Assembly (NCBI GenBank): GCA_902787975.1 | Contig: CADAIP010000006.1 | Location: 95,300-159,299, forward strand | Origin: Oscillospiraceae bacterium | Lineage (GTDB): Bacteria; Bacillota; Clostridia; Saccharofermentanales; Saccharofermentanaceae | Length of the DNA stretch: 64,000 nucleotides | Reading direction: 5' to 3' | Notes under the pieces: generated by a model | Databases searched by the model: none | What the model was told of the DNA's origin: nothing | Seen by the model: the letters and a program-made list of their open reading frames with translations, nothing else | Shown here: positions 35,691 to 44,120 of the stretch, in pieces | Layout of the letters: every line of letters begins with the position of its first letter | How positions within the stretch are numbered: the stretch's first letter is position 1 | Made by a program: the position numbers and the translations under genes

Positions 35691-37175
35691 TTATCTTGCG
35701 CAGCCTCTGCCGGAACCGTCGCCCTGGAAGTAACCGGGATCCTGTTCAAGCCACCACTTTGTGTAGGGGTTTGAAGCGTGCTTGGAGTAATTCTTTATGA
35801 ACTCAATTGAGTCCAATGTATCTTCAATTCTTCTTGCATAATTCAATGCGCCCTGGTAACCGATACCAAACTGCTCGTCACCGATGAGAAGGGAAGGAAT
35901 GCCGAACTTTGCTCCCCAGAGTGTCATTCCGCCGTGTCTTGCGAGAATGAAGTCAGGCTTGATCCTGTTGAGTGCATTTACGAGCTCACATGCCTGCTTG
36001 TTGCATACCCTGTAATCGGGTACGTCACCATAGTTTTTAACTGCCTGGCCTAAGATATCGAGCTTATCGTCACCGCTGTCATATACCGGATCGTGATGGA
36101 ATACGGCAGCACCGACAACTTCAAATCCGAGTTCGTTGAGAAGTGTTATGAGAGCCTGACCATGTGCGGCACCTGCTGTTACATATGCTCTCTTGCCCTT
36201 GAACTTTTCCTTGAGTTTATCGATCTCGGGAACGTACTTTTCGTGGCCTTCCTTGATGATCTCTTCAGCGATATCTTCTTTGCCAAGTACCTTGCCCAGA
36301 GCTCTGAGCCATCTGTCTGTTCCTGCGACACCATATGCCGGAGGCACGAGGACTTCAGGTACTCCGTGGAGCTGGTTCAATCCGGCTCCCATGTATGTTG
36401 AAAGTGAAGGGCAGATGTGGATCGTAGCAGCAGCTTCGCTTGCGTGTGAGAGCTGTTCTACTGTTGAGAAAGGTACGATATACTGTGCTTCGTAACCGAA
36501 TCTCTCGATGATCTCATCGAAAACATGGCTGCCCCAGAAATTGATGATGTTGATCTTGTTTGTTTTCTTTTCTGCAGGCTTTACTATGCCTCTTAACACT
36601 GTATGGTATGCAGCATCAAAACCTGTTGTCCAGATCTTTGATCGGAAGCCTTCGCAGTTGCATGTGACAACCGGGATTCCGAGTTCTTCTGAAGCTTTTT
36701 CAACTACTGCTTCAATGTCTTCTCCGATGATGCCTGATGCGCATGAAGTTGTTACGAAGATTGCATTCGGATGAACTCTGTCATATGCAAGCTTGATTGT
36801 TTCTTCGAGCTTTTTTGCAGCTCCGAAAACAGTATCCTTCTCAGTAATGTTAGATGAGAAGTATCGTCCTAATTCGGGAGGAAGATTTCTTCTTGCCTGT
36901 TCTACTCTGTATGTGAAATTGAAATCTGCAAATTCTCCTGAGCAGCCGATGGGAGCGTGGTTGATAACTGCTGCATCCCTGATCATTGCGAGCTGGCAGA
37001 AAGCCTGCTGCTGGTTGCAGCCGAGGCACTGTGAGAATTTTCTCTTGCAATCTTTGAGTTCACCCTTGGCAGACTTTTCTACGATTTCAGAAGCTGTACC
37101 TGTGAACGCGTTGATCGTTCCGAGTCTCTTTTCGCGTATCACTACGCTGGGCTCTTTAATGTTTATTGTTGACAT
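35691..37175 (-). CDS. nitrogenase component 1-like subunit (NifD/NifE branch)
   Basis: The ATG at 37173-37175 (MSTINIKEPSVVIREKR) has AAGGAG upstream. The 494-residue protein belongs to the nitrogenase component-1 family. Cysteines sit where NifD has P-cluster ligands (QCLGCNQQQAFC at 49-60, APIGC Cys78, TTSC Cys145). The region that in NifD holds the FeMo-co His ligand reads GIPSLLIGDEQFGIGYQG, without that His. With NifB-, NifH- and NifK-like partners, the set resembles methylthio-alkane reductase (MarBHDK) and other group IV-VI nitrogenase-like systems more than N2-fixing enzymes. First gene of the eight-gene operon; a palindromic operator lies 112 bases upstream. Confidence 0.88.
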   Translation of the reverse strand: MSTINIKEPSVVIREKRLGTINAFTGTASEIVEKSAKGELKDCKRKFSQCLGCNQQQAFCQLAMIRDAAVINHAPIGCSGEFADFNFTYRVEQARRNLPPELGRYFSSNITEKDTVFGAAKKLEETIKLAYDRVHPNAIFVTTSCASGIIGEDIEAVVEKASEELGIPVVTCNCEGFRSKIWTTGFDAAYHTVLRGIVKPAEKKTNKINIINFWGSHVFDEIIERFGYEAQYIVPFSTVEQLSHASEAAATIHICPSLSTYMGAGLNQLHGVPEVLVPPAYGVAGTDRWLRALGKVLGKEDIAEEIIKEGHEKYVPEIDKLKEKFKGKRAYVTAGAAHGQALITLLNELGFEVVGAAVFHHDPVYDSGDDKLDILGQAVKNYGDVPDYRVCNKQACELVNALNRIKPDFILARHGGMTLWGAKFGIPSLLIGDEQFGIGYQGALNYARRIEDTLDSIEFIKNYSKHASNPYTKWWLEQDPGYFQGDGSGRGCAR

Positions 37176-37283
37176 GTGTTTCTCCTTCTTCGATATGCGC
37201 ACATTGTGTTTGCATCGCAATTTTCGAATGAGGAGATAATAACGCTGTGATCCGGTTTGCGATAATACGCAAAAGCGATACTG

Positions 37284-37306
37284 GGTTATAGACGCAGCCT
37301 ATAACC
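37284..37306 (-). promoter_or_regulatory. palindromic operator upstream of the nitrogenase-like operon
   Basis: GGTTATAG-N7-CTATAACC, containing TATAG-N7-CTATA at 37287-37303. This fits the T-N11-A box bound by LysR-type regulators. It is 112 bases upstream of the first start codon of the operon. The same TATAG-N7-CTATA occurs before the EgtC-like operon at 42264. The LysR gene at 42288 is the natural candidate to bind both. Confidence 0.75.
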
Positions 37307-37476
37307 TGTAAAGGAGTTTTTACCTCTTTGTTTGAGAGCTTATAAAGTGCTGAAAATAAAGCATGTTACAATACATAAACAACACTGCTTGACACGTATT
37401 ATTTACTTGGATATAAACATATTCACAAGATGATATGGATGATGATTTGAAAGCAGGATTATGGGGATAAAAACAG

Positions 37477-38688
37477 ATGACGGACACAATTACAAAACAA
37501 CAGGCTAGACAGTTCATACTTGCAAAACAGGGTCTGATAGGGACTTACCGTTTCACGGGAAAACAGGGAGCTTACGAGTATGTCCGTCAGGCAGGATGCA
37601 TACAGTACGATCCCGTTGACGTATGCGGTAAAAATGCTGAACTTACCTTGCAGTCAAGGGTAAAGGGTTTTAAGAAGACGATGCTTCATGAGCTCCTTTA
37701 TAAAGACCGCCTTTTTGTGGATTATCCGGATAAGGAATTATCCATCTGGCCTTCGGAAGACTGGTCGTATTTCTCGTCTTACAGGGAGAGAAGCATTAAG
37801 TCCGGCAAGTCATTTAAGGGACTTAAGAGACTTGAGAAAGAGGCAATCGAATATATAGATAAGCACGGTCCCGTAAGCAGTGATACGCTCCCGATCGAAG
37901 GTGAGATATTCTGGCATTCTTCGATGCATTGGAGCGGAAACTGGGACAAGAAATCTCCTGCGGCAAGATCAGTTCTTGAGCAGCTTTATACGGACGGAGT
38001 CCTAGTTATACACCATAAGAAAGGAAGCCGTAAGTTTTACGATCTTGCGGAAAAACATTTGCCGAAGAATTATCTTGAAGCTGACAATCCCTGTAAGGAT
38101 GAAGAGAGTTTTCTTTCATGGAGAGTGTTAAGAAGGATCGGTGCCGTGGGACTTCTTTGGGATAAAAACAGTACGGCATATCTGGGTTTGTATCTGAATG
38201 CTGAAACGCGCAAAACGATTCTTTCTGATCTGCTGTCTTCGGGAAAGATCATTGCTGTCATGGTAGAAGATATCAAGCAGCCGTTTTATTATCTATCTTC
38301 CGATGATGAACTTATGCAGAAGGTGAAGAGTGGAAGTGCGGATCTTAAACCGCGCATGGCTTTTGTAGCGCCGCTCGATCCGTTGTTCTGGGATAAGTCA
38401 TTGATACAGGCATTATGGGATTTTCAATACACCTGGGAAATCTATACTCCTGCTGCAAAAAGAAAGTATGCGTACTATACTTTGCCGGTCCTTTACGGTG
38501 AAAGGTTTGTGGGACGCATCTACGTCGTTCCGGATAAGGACAGATCTGTTCTTATGGTCAAAGGTCTTTGGTGGGAACCAGGTGTCAGACAGACCAAAAA
38601 GCTGGGAGCTGCTTTGGAGAAGACTCTTAATACCTTCAGTAAGTTTAATTGCTGCAATGACTTTGAGATAAGTACTGATTTACTTTAA
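37477..38688 (+). CDS. YcaQ/AlkX-family winged-helix DNA glycosylase
   Basis: A 403-residue protein of the HTH_42/YcaQ family. It starts TKQQARQFILAKQGLIG and has CIQYDPVDV, which fits the Q-x-D catalytic motif of YcaQ, where the two residues remove damaged bases including interstrand crosslinks. Three tandem winged-helix modules follow (for example EYIDKHGPVSSDTLP and EQLYTDGVLVIHHKKGSRKFYDL), then a C-terminal domain with RMAFVAPLDPLFWDKSLI, GRIYVVPDKDRSVLMVKGLWWE. It is probably a cytosolic repair enzyme for alkylated DNA. Divergent from the nitrogenase-like operon and convergent with the ligase operon. Confidence 0.87.
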   Translation: MTDTITKQQARQFILAKQGLIGTYRFTGKQGAYEYVRQAGCIQYDPVDVCGKNAELTLQSRVKGFKKTMLHELLYKDRLFVDYPDKELSIWPSEDWSYFSSYRERSIKSGKSFKGLKRLEKEAIEYIDKHGPVSSDTLPIEGEIFWHSSMHWSGNWDKKSPAARSVLEQLYTDGVLVIHHKKGSRKFYDLAEKHLPKNYLEADNPCKDEESFLSWRVLRRIGAVGLLWDKNSTAYLGLYLNAETRKTILSDLLSSGKIIAVMVEDIKQPFYYLSSDDELMQKVKSGSADLKPRMAFVAPLDPLFWDKSLIQALWDFQYTWEIYTPAAKRKYAYYTLPVLYGERFVGRIYVVPDKDRSVLMVKGLWWEPGVRQTKKLGAALEKTLNTFSKFNCCNDFEISTDLL

Positions 38689-39974
38689 ATATTTGAAGTT
38701 ACAGTTTTAAGTCCGTTGCCCAGAAAATCATTGCCGTAATCTTCCAGAACACGCTCGGCATATCTTTTGCCCGTGCCGTCGATCTTGGCTTTCTGGTAAG
38801 CGATGATCTCAGTTATTTCAGATGCCTGCTTTTCGGATAATTCTGAATATAAACCGCCGTAGAATTTCTCAATGTTTTCGAGCAATTCCAGTGAGGCTTC
38901 CCTCAAAGTTACAAACCTTCCGTCACTTAACATTATGCGGTTTGTATCCAGATTAAAATGAGCAGCATTCTTGAAATTGATCGCGCTTTTTATCTGGCGT
39001 TCCTCGCTAAGTGTTTCAGCGGGCCTGGATGCTTCGTAAAGCGCGAGCATTCTTATGAACTTAAGATCACGGACATCAAGTCCGCCGTATGCATAGGGAT
39101 TGATGTCGATGTTGCGGAGCTCTATGTGGTTAATGCCTTTTTCTTCCAGGATCTCAAGTGAATTCGGACCTCTAGGCTTGATCCTTACAGGATAGTAAAG
39201 TTCCGTCTGGGAAGTGATCAGGCCATCGTTAATGTATTTCCTGATGCTGTCTGCATAAGCTTTTGTGCCGGTGTAATCAAGCACGGGTATGAACAGATTC
39301 CAGTAACCCAGTTCGCTGCAACGGACAGAAGCCATGCCGAGGAAATCCGTTTTCCCTTTGACACCCTGTTCCAGAAATGAACCGTCCAATACAGGTGAAG
39401 CAGACAAGAGTACGTTGATAATCCAGCCGTCGGATACGAGGTTCGATGCAAGATCCAGATAGATCCTGTCTTTAAATTCTCGTAACGGCAGATCAGATCT
39501 TGAGGCATCGTATTCAGCCATGATCAGTTCTTCGCCTAACGAGAAGTTTACATGTATGCCGCTGAACGTCATCTTGTATTTACCGTACATTTTCGCAAGG
39601 TAATCCCTGTAGAGCGTCTTGTCGTATAACGGACCTGTGAAAGTTGCAACCGGAATGTCTTCTTCATCTTTTATATATGGCGGATTGGAAAAGTGCCATA
39701 CATATTCTTTTTCAGGAAGATTGCGTAAGACTTCACGAACATGACGTTCGTAAGATTCGAGTTCATTTATTGTGTCCTCTTCATTTGACGATACACCCGT
39801 ATTTATCTCAATCTGGTTCTCGCAAAAGTCTCTTACTATATATTTGTCGACAGGGAATGGGTGAGGAGTATGCGCGAAAGTTCCGTCTCCCAAAACTCTG
39901 AGAGATTCTTTTTCCAAACCGAATTCGTATTTGGAGAATTTGGCGGCTACTCCCGGATCTTTGTAGTGCAACAT
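38685..39974 (-). CDS. glutamate-cysteine ligase, GshA type 1
   Basis: A 429-residue protein of the E. coli GshA family: FGLEKESLRV at the start (the metal/glutamate Glu), RDFCENQIEINTGV, TFSGIHVNFSL, a long middle region, HIELRNIDINPYAYGG, and the usual helical end. GshA joins the gamma-carboxyl of glutamate to an amine, normally of cysteine, using ATP. It is shorter than E. coli GshA (518). It is the last gene of an operon that also encodes a ligase of the unrelated GCS2 family and an EgtC-like hydrolase, 21 bases downstream of the former. The real acceptor amine may not be cysteine. Confidence 0.87.
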   Translation of the reverse strand: MLHYKDPGVAAKFSKYEFGLEKESLRVLGDGTFAHTPHPFPVDKYIVRDFCENQIEINTGVSSNEEDTINELESYERHVREVLRNLPEKEYVWHFSNPPYIKDEEDIPVATFTGPLYDKTLYRDYLAKMYGKYKMTFSGIHVNFSLGEELIMAEYDASRSDLPLREFKDRIYLDLASNLVSDGWIINVLLSASPVLDGSFLEQGVKGKTDFLGMASVRCSELGYWNLFIPVLDYTGTKAYADSIRKYINDGLITSQTELYYPVRIKPRGPNSLEILEEKGINHIELRNIDINPYAYGGLDVRDLKFIRMLALYEASRPAETLSEERQIKSAINFKNAAHFNLDTNRIMLSDGRFVTLREASLELLENIEKFYGGLYSELSEKQASEITEIIAYQKAKIDGTGKRYAERVLEDYGNDFLGNGLKTVTSNI

Positions 39975-39995
39975 ATGGAGCTCCTTTTATTGCAG

Positions 39996-41375
39996 TCAGA
40001 TCTCGGCGTATGCCTTAATGATCTCGGTAAGAGTCTTGCCCTCAGAAAGCATCTTGAGCTTATCTTTTCCGGCAGAAGACAATCTGTCGGCGCGGTCGTA
40101 AACAGGAGACAGGAGTGACTCTTCGCCCAAGCCTCTTTCCTTAAGGCCTTCTTCTGACAGATTAACGATCTTGATGAGTAATGATCTCAGATCATCACGG
40201 TTTACAAAAGCCGGGAGCTCTTTATAGCTGAACAGTCTTCTTAATTCATTTGCGTTATAGCTGTGTCCGTAGATGACTTTATCATTGGATAAAATCTCAT
40301 CCAATTCCGGGAGCTTAGATGCAAGACCCAGCTGGAATGCGATTCCTGCCAGTGCTTCGCTGAATGGCTGAGTGCACATGCTCCTGTATTCGATAGTTCC
40401 TCTTGCAGTAAGTTCGATGAACTTGTAAGAACGCAAAAGTCCGATGTCTTTCTCGGCGTCGGGCACGAACAGAGTTTTATGGTATTCACCGTTATTATAG
40501 AATTCGCCGTCTATGAAGTTGCGCGTTGCATATTCGGTAAAAGGAACAGGGCGGAAGAAGATATATCTTTTATCTCTTTCAGCACAAAAGATGCTTGTCG
40601 TTGAGATGTAATCGACAAGAGCATCGATGTCTCTAATGTCGACATCATATATGCCGATATTATGAGGATTGATGCCGTGTGTGCTGTATTCCCACAGCAT
40701 GTCGCGGGCCAGTATAAGATCAGGCTCGTCTTCGGGCATGTCTGAATTTGCGAACAGGACTGCTTTAAGCGGTTCGAGAAGTGAGAATACCCTGAGTGTT
40801 TCTGCAAGGTTTTCTTTCTTTACATCCAACTGGATCTGGGTCGCACTTGCAAAGGTTCCAAAGCCCGGATACTTATGGAATCCGCCGATCCTTTTCCATG
40901 CATCAGCTTTGCGCAGATACCCTTCAAGCATCTTATAACGACCGCAGTCGATATAATCCTGTCTGCACTTTTTGTAGTAAGGCTGAATGCCGAGGCCGGT
41001 CAGAATGTGATTGTCTTTTCCGAGTTCTTTGTTAAATAGTGTGATGTATTCCCTGAGTCTCTCATTGACATCCAGAAGACTGCCTTCTTTGCCGAATGAG
41101 ATCTCGAGATTGTTGTACGAACAGTCAAAAGAGAACAGGTCGCCGTTTTTCTCGTTCAGCGCCTCATGATTGTAACCGCGGTTATCGAACTTGACCTGTT
41201 TGAGGCCGAGCTGTTCAACAACGCTGCTGAATGCCTTTCTGCTGACATTGTGGGATGTAGCTTCACCTGAGAGGTTTACTACGGGCATCTCGATCTCAAC
41301 GCCGACATATGTTTTTCTGTCAGCTTCAGTAGGTTTGATGTATTTGTCGTAGATTAATTCTCTTATGTCTTTCAT
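39996..41375 (-). CDS. glutamate-cysteine ligase, GCS2 (EgtA/plant) type
   Basis: A 459-residue protein of the GCS2 family, unrelated in sequence detail to the GshA next to it: YVGVEIEMPVVN, SYNNLEISFG, TGLGIQPYYKK, RYKMLEGYL, FASATQIQLDV, VLFANSD, GTIEYRSMCTQP. Members make gamma-glutamylcysteine (plants, EgtA in ergothioneine synthesis) or other gamma-glutamyl amides. It lies 15 bases after the EgtC-like gene. Having GCS1- and GCS2-type ligases in one operon suggests two separate gamma-glutamyl transfer steps or two acceptors. Confidence 0.87.
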   Translation of the reverse strand: MKDIRELIYDKYIKPTEADRKTYVGVEIEMPVVNLSGEATSHNVSRKAFSSVVEQLGLKQVKFDNRGYNHEALNEKNGDLFSFDCSYNNLEISFGKEGSLLDVNERLREYITLFNKELGKDNHILTGLGIQPYYKKCRQDYIDCGRYKMLEGYLRKADAWKRIGGFHKYPGFGTFASATQIQLDVKKENLAETLRVFSLLEPLKAVLFANSDMPEDEPDLILARDMLWEYSTHGINPHNIGIYDVDIRDIDALVDYISTTSIFCAERDKRYIFFRPVPFTEYATRNFIDGEFYNNGEYHKTLFVPDAEKDIGLLRSYKFIELTARGTIEYRSMCTQPFSEALAGIAFQLGLASKLPELDEILSNDKVIYGHSYNANELRRLFSYKELPAFVNRDDLRSLLIKIVNLSEEGLKERGLGEESLLSPVYDRADRLSSAGKDKLKMLSEGKTLTEIIKAYAEI

Positions 41376-41390
41376 AAGCTCACCCCACTA

Positions 41391-42164
41391 TTAAAGTCCC
41401 GCATAAGCCAGATAGAGAGCCCTGATAGCCTGCTCGTCCGGAATGTATTCGCCTTCGTGTTCCCTGCCTGACAGATATGGCTCTCCGTCCTTGTAAGATA
41501 CGAGCGTCTTGAAGGGCAGGTGATCCCATGTTCCTTCTGACAGGGGATTGGTGGAAAAGATCGCGCCGTCATCAGTCTGATTAACGTAAAGTGAATCTTT
41601 ATAGTTGGTGTGAAGATAAGTCTGTTCACCATCGAAAAGGATTATGTTCAGTTTGTTTTTGGGAGAAAGCTTTGTGACGATGGCATCGATCACGTCAAAT
41701 CTCTCTTTTGAGGTAAGCTCGCGGCCGGCATCATCTATCTTCGCGTTGATCTTGTCGATCAGATAAAGGAAGACTCTCTCACTGTCCGTGTGTCCTTTCT
41801 GCTTATACGAGTAGATGCTTAAGTCATCACATTCGAATATCGTACCGTTATGCGCGAAAGTCCAAAGCCTTCCGGACTTGTCATAGCCGGAAAAAGGGTG
41901 GGAGTTGTTGTAGTCATCCATGCCTATCGTGGCAAGTCTTATGTGTCCGATAAGGTTTTGGGATTTACCGGTCTCTTTGATTATTCTCTCGAGATTGCTG
42001 CTCTTATAAGCTGCAACGCGTTCTTTGTATATGAAGGATTGTCCGGCATCGAAAGAAGCCAGGCCCCAGCCGTCGGGATTATTTACCGAATGCGAGAAAA
42101 ACTCGGTAAGCAGACCAGTGAGGTCTGTTCTTTTCTTGCCTGAAAAACCGAATATCTCGCACAT
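41391..42164 (-). CDS. class II glutamine amidotransferase, EgtC/YafJ-like
   Basis: A 257-residue Ntn-type hydrolase: Cys2 nucleophile in MCEIFGFSG, the substrate-binding NNPDGWGLASF, GHIRLATIG, and AHNGTI. Members such as EgtC remove a gamma-glutamyl group; YafJ is uncharacterised. There is no synthetase domain, so it acts as a stand-alone hydrolase. It is the first gene of the operon with two glutamate-cysteine ligases, so its likely substrate is a gamma-glutamyl conjugate made by them. A palindromic operator lies about 100 bases upstream. EgtB and EgtD, needed for ergothioneine, are not nearby. Confidence 0.86.
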   Translation of the reverse strand: MCEIFGFSGKKRTDLTGLLTEFFSHSVNNPDGWGLASFDAGQSFIYKERVAAYKSSNLERIIKETGKSQNLIGHIRLATIGMDDYNNSHPFSGYDKSGRLWTFAHNGTIFECDDLSIYSYKQKGHTDSERVFLYLIDKINAKIDDAGRELTSKERFDVIDAIVTKLSPKNKLNIILFDGEQTYLHTNYKDSLYVNQTDDGAIFSTNPLSEGTWDHLPFKTLVSYKDGEPYLSGREHEGEYIPDEQAIRALYLAYAGL

Positions 42165-42263
42165 AACTTACTAATCCTCTAATTAATAAACACCAATTAA
42201 ATCAATAGGAATATTCTATGTGTTTGTACTGTCGTGTGCCAATACAGAGTGCCAATTAAGAGT

Positions 42264-42280
42264 TATAGGTAAAACCTATA
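42264..42280 (-). promoter_or_regulatory. palindromic operator upstream of the EgtC-like operon
   Basis: TATAG (42264-42268), 7 bases, CTATA (42276-42280): a LysR-type T-N11-A box identical in outline to the one at 37287. It lies between the LysR stop and the EgtC-like start. A sigma-A-like promoter (TTGGCA, 18 bases, TAGAAT on the minus strand) is placed between it and the gene, so binding could activate transcription. Confidence 0.78.
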
Positions 42281-42287
42281 GCTCGCA

Positions 42288-43205
42288 TCAGACCTTATTC
42301 AGATACTCGTTGATCTTCTCGATATAGAGTTTTCCCAGTCTGCTCGGAACGGTGTTTTTGCGGGTGATGTAACCGATCTGCATCTTGCTCTCGCTGTCGT
42401 CTTCTTCAGCTTTGAATGGAATGGCAAGATAGTCGTCACCGTTTAATTCTTCGCAGATGATTCCGGAGCAGAGCGTATAGCCGTTAAGGCCTACCATGAG
42501 GTTTAATATCGTAGCTCTGTCGCACGCTTTTATGATCCTTGAATAATCTTTTGTACTGAGTATCTCTTCCGCATAATAAAAAGACGAATCGCCCTGCTCA
42601 AAAGACAGACACGGATATTCTTTTAAGTCTTCAAAAGTAATGGATTTCTTTTTCGCCAGAGGGTGACCCGACCAAAGATAAACATATGCATCGCAGTTGA
42701 TCAGCGGATGGAATTCAAGACCGGCTGCCCTGAGAAGTTTGCCGATCGCTCTTTTATTGAATTCGCTTAAGTAGATGATGCCGATCTCGCTCTTAAGATT
42801 TGAGACGTCAGAGATTACTTCCTGTGTTCTGGTTTCCCTGATGGCAAGCTCATATCTGGATGTATCGTTATCTCTTACCAGTTCGACGAAAGCCTTTACG
42901 GCGAAAGAATAGTGCTGTGTGGAAACGCCGAACTTCTTTTTGAAGTTCTTTGAACTGTCAAAGCGCTCAACAAGTTCTGAATAGTCGTTTATTACCTGTC
43001 TGGCATAAAGGATAAAATCAGAACCTTCGGGCGTCAGGGTAACGCCTCTTCCGCTTCTGATGAAGATGGAGATGCCAAGCTCTTTTTCCAGTTCCTTAAC
43101 TGATTCTGTCAGGGATGGCTGTGAGACATACAGAACCTCAGAAGCCTTGTTGAGAGAACCGGCTTCAGAGATGGCAATGGCATAGCTGAGCTGTTGCAGA
43201 GTCAT
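42288..43205 (-). CDS. LysR-family transcriptional regulator
   Basis: The ATG at 43203-43205 (MTLQQLSYAIAISEAGSLNK) is the normal LysR start and has AAAGGA upstream; the longer frame is unlikely. It gives 305 residues: a LysR helix-turn-helix (1-60, ASEVLYVSQPSLTESVKELE, ELGISIFIRSGRGVTLTPEG) and a LysR substrate-binding domain (about 90-300). Family members bind T-N11-A palindromes and respond to a small metabolite; close groups (CysB, CysL) handle sulfur. Its stop lies 7 bases from the operator of the EgtC-like operon, so it probably controls that operon and, through the same operator, the nitrogenase-like operon. Confidence 0.9.
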   Translation of the reverse strand: MTLQQLSYAIAISEAGSLNKASEVLYVSQPSLTESVKELEKELGISIFIRSGRGVTLTPEGSDFILYARQVINDYSELVERFDSSKNFKKKFGVSTQHYSFAVKAFVELVRDNDTSRYELAIRETRTQEVISDVSNLKSEIGIIYLSEFNKRAIGKLLRAAGLEFHPLINCDAYVYLWSGHPLAKKKSITFEDLKEYPCLSFEQGDSSFYYAEEILSTKDYSRIIKACDRATILNLMVGLNGYTLCSGIICEELNGDDYLAIPFKAEEDDSESKMQIGYITRKNTVPSRLGKLYIEKINEYLNKV

Positions 43206-43418
43206 GGCAGTAGATCCTTTTCTGATAATTTTTAAGCAAGTATAATACATTTTGCGCGAAAAACCTATCAAAATAGTATGATAATAATGCCGATTTCTTT
43301 AGGCAATTTCTATAAGCCTGGTTTCATGGTCGGATCGGTGAACTAAAAAAATAAATCAAGCATTTGATATAATGATTGCGTGTATATAAGCCCTTTTAGT
43401 TAACCTTTGGAGAGATAA

Positions 43419-44099
43419 ATGGACAGGCCGGTAACGACTCTTTTTATGCTGGTGTCAGTAGACGGTAAGATCAGCACGGGTTCTACGGATAACATGGATG
43501 TGGATAAGGATCTTCCCATGGTCGAAGGCGTCAGGGAAGGACTCCATCAATACTATGATATCGAACAGACAACGGATCTGTGGTCATTTAATACCGGACG
43601 TGTCCAGGCAAAGATGGGCGTCAATGAAAAGCCCGCCCCCGGCAAAACACCAGTGTCTTTTGTGATCCTGGATAACCATCATCTGACAGAACAAGGAGTG
43701 CATTACTTCTGTGAATTCTCCAAAGAGTTTGTTCTTGTAACGACTAATCCCGAGCATCCTGCATTCGGCATCAAGGCTGATAATCTTCACATAATCCTTC
43801 AACAGGAATTATCGCTTGCGGATATGCTTAGGACCCTTAAGTCAGATTATGGATGTGAGCGCATTACGATCCAGTCAGGCGGAACTCTGAACAGCATGTT
43901 CCTGCGCGAAAAGCTTTTCGACTACATAGACATAGTCATGGCGCCGGTCCTTATCGGAGGAAAGAATACGGCAACTCTCATTGACGGAGAATCTCTCCGT
44001 GATGAATCTGAATTGGGTAAGCTGGGAGCACTTCAACTTGTGGAGTGCAAACAGTTGGAGAATTCATATATCAGACTGAGATATAAAGTCCTGAACTGA
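43419..44099 (+). CDS. RibD C-terminal (dihydrofolate-reductase-like) domain protein
   Basis: A 226-residue protein: TTLFMLVSVDGKISTGSTDN is the classic start of the RibD reductase fold (VSVDGKI), and later ITIQSGGTLNSMFLREKLFDYIDIVMAPVLIGG matches the RibD GG-x-L motif and strand. No RibD deaminase domain precedes it. Such stand-alone proteins use NAD(P)H to reduce pterin, flavin-precursor or other carbonyl compounds; the substrate is unknown. Divergent from the LysR gene; followed 21 bases later by a phosphatase gene in the same direction. Confidence 0.87.
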   Translation: MDRPVTTLFMLVSVDGKISTGSTDNMDVDKDLPMVEGVREGLHQYYDIEQTTDLWSFNTGRVQAKMGVNEKPAPGKTPVSFVILDNHHLTEQGVHYFCEFSKEFVLVTTNPEHPAFGIKADNLHIILQQELSLADMLRTLKSDYGCERITIQSGGTLNSMFLREKLFDYIDIVMAPVLIGGKNTATLIDGESLRDESELGKLGALQLVECKQLENSYIRLRYKVLN

Positions 44100-44120
44100 T
44101 CAATACAAGGAAAACAGGAA

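Noticed and set aside
37176..37476. SAM riboswitch or T-box before the nitrogenase-like/Met operon
   Set aside because: No conserved SAM-riboswitch or T-box motif is visible; the region instead holds a palindromic operator.
38685..42164. complete ergothioneine pathway
   Set aside because: EgtB and EgtD are not present and the histidine-methylation step cannot be assigned to any gene here.
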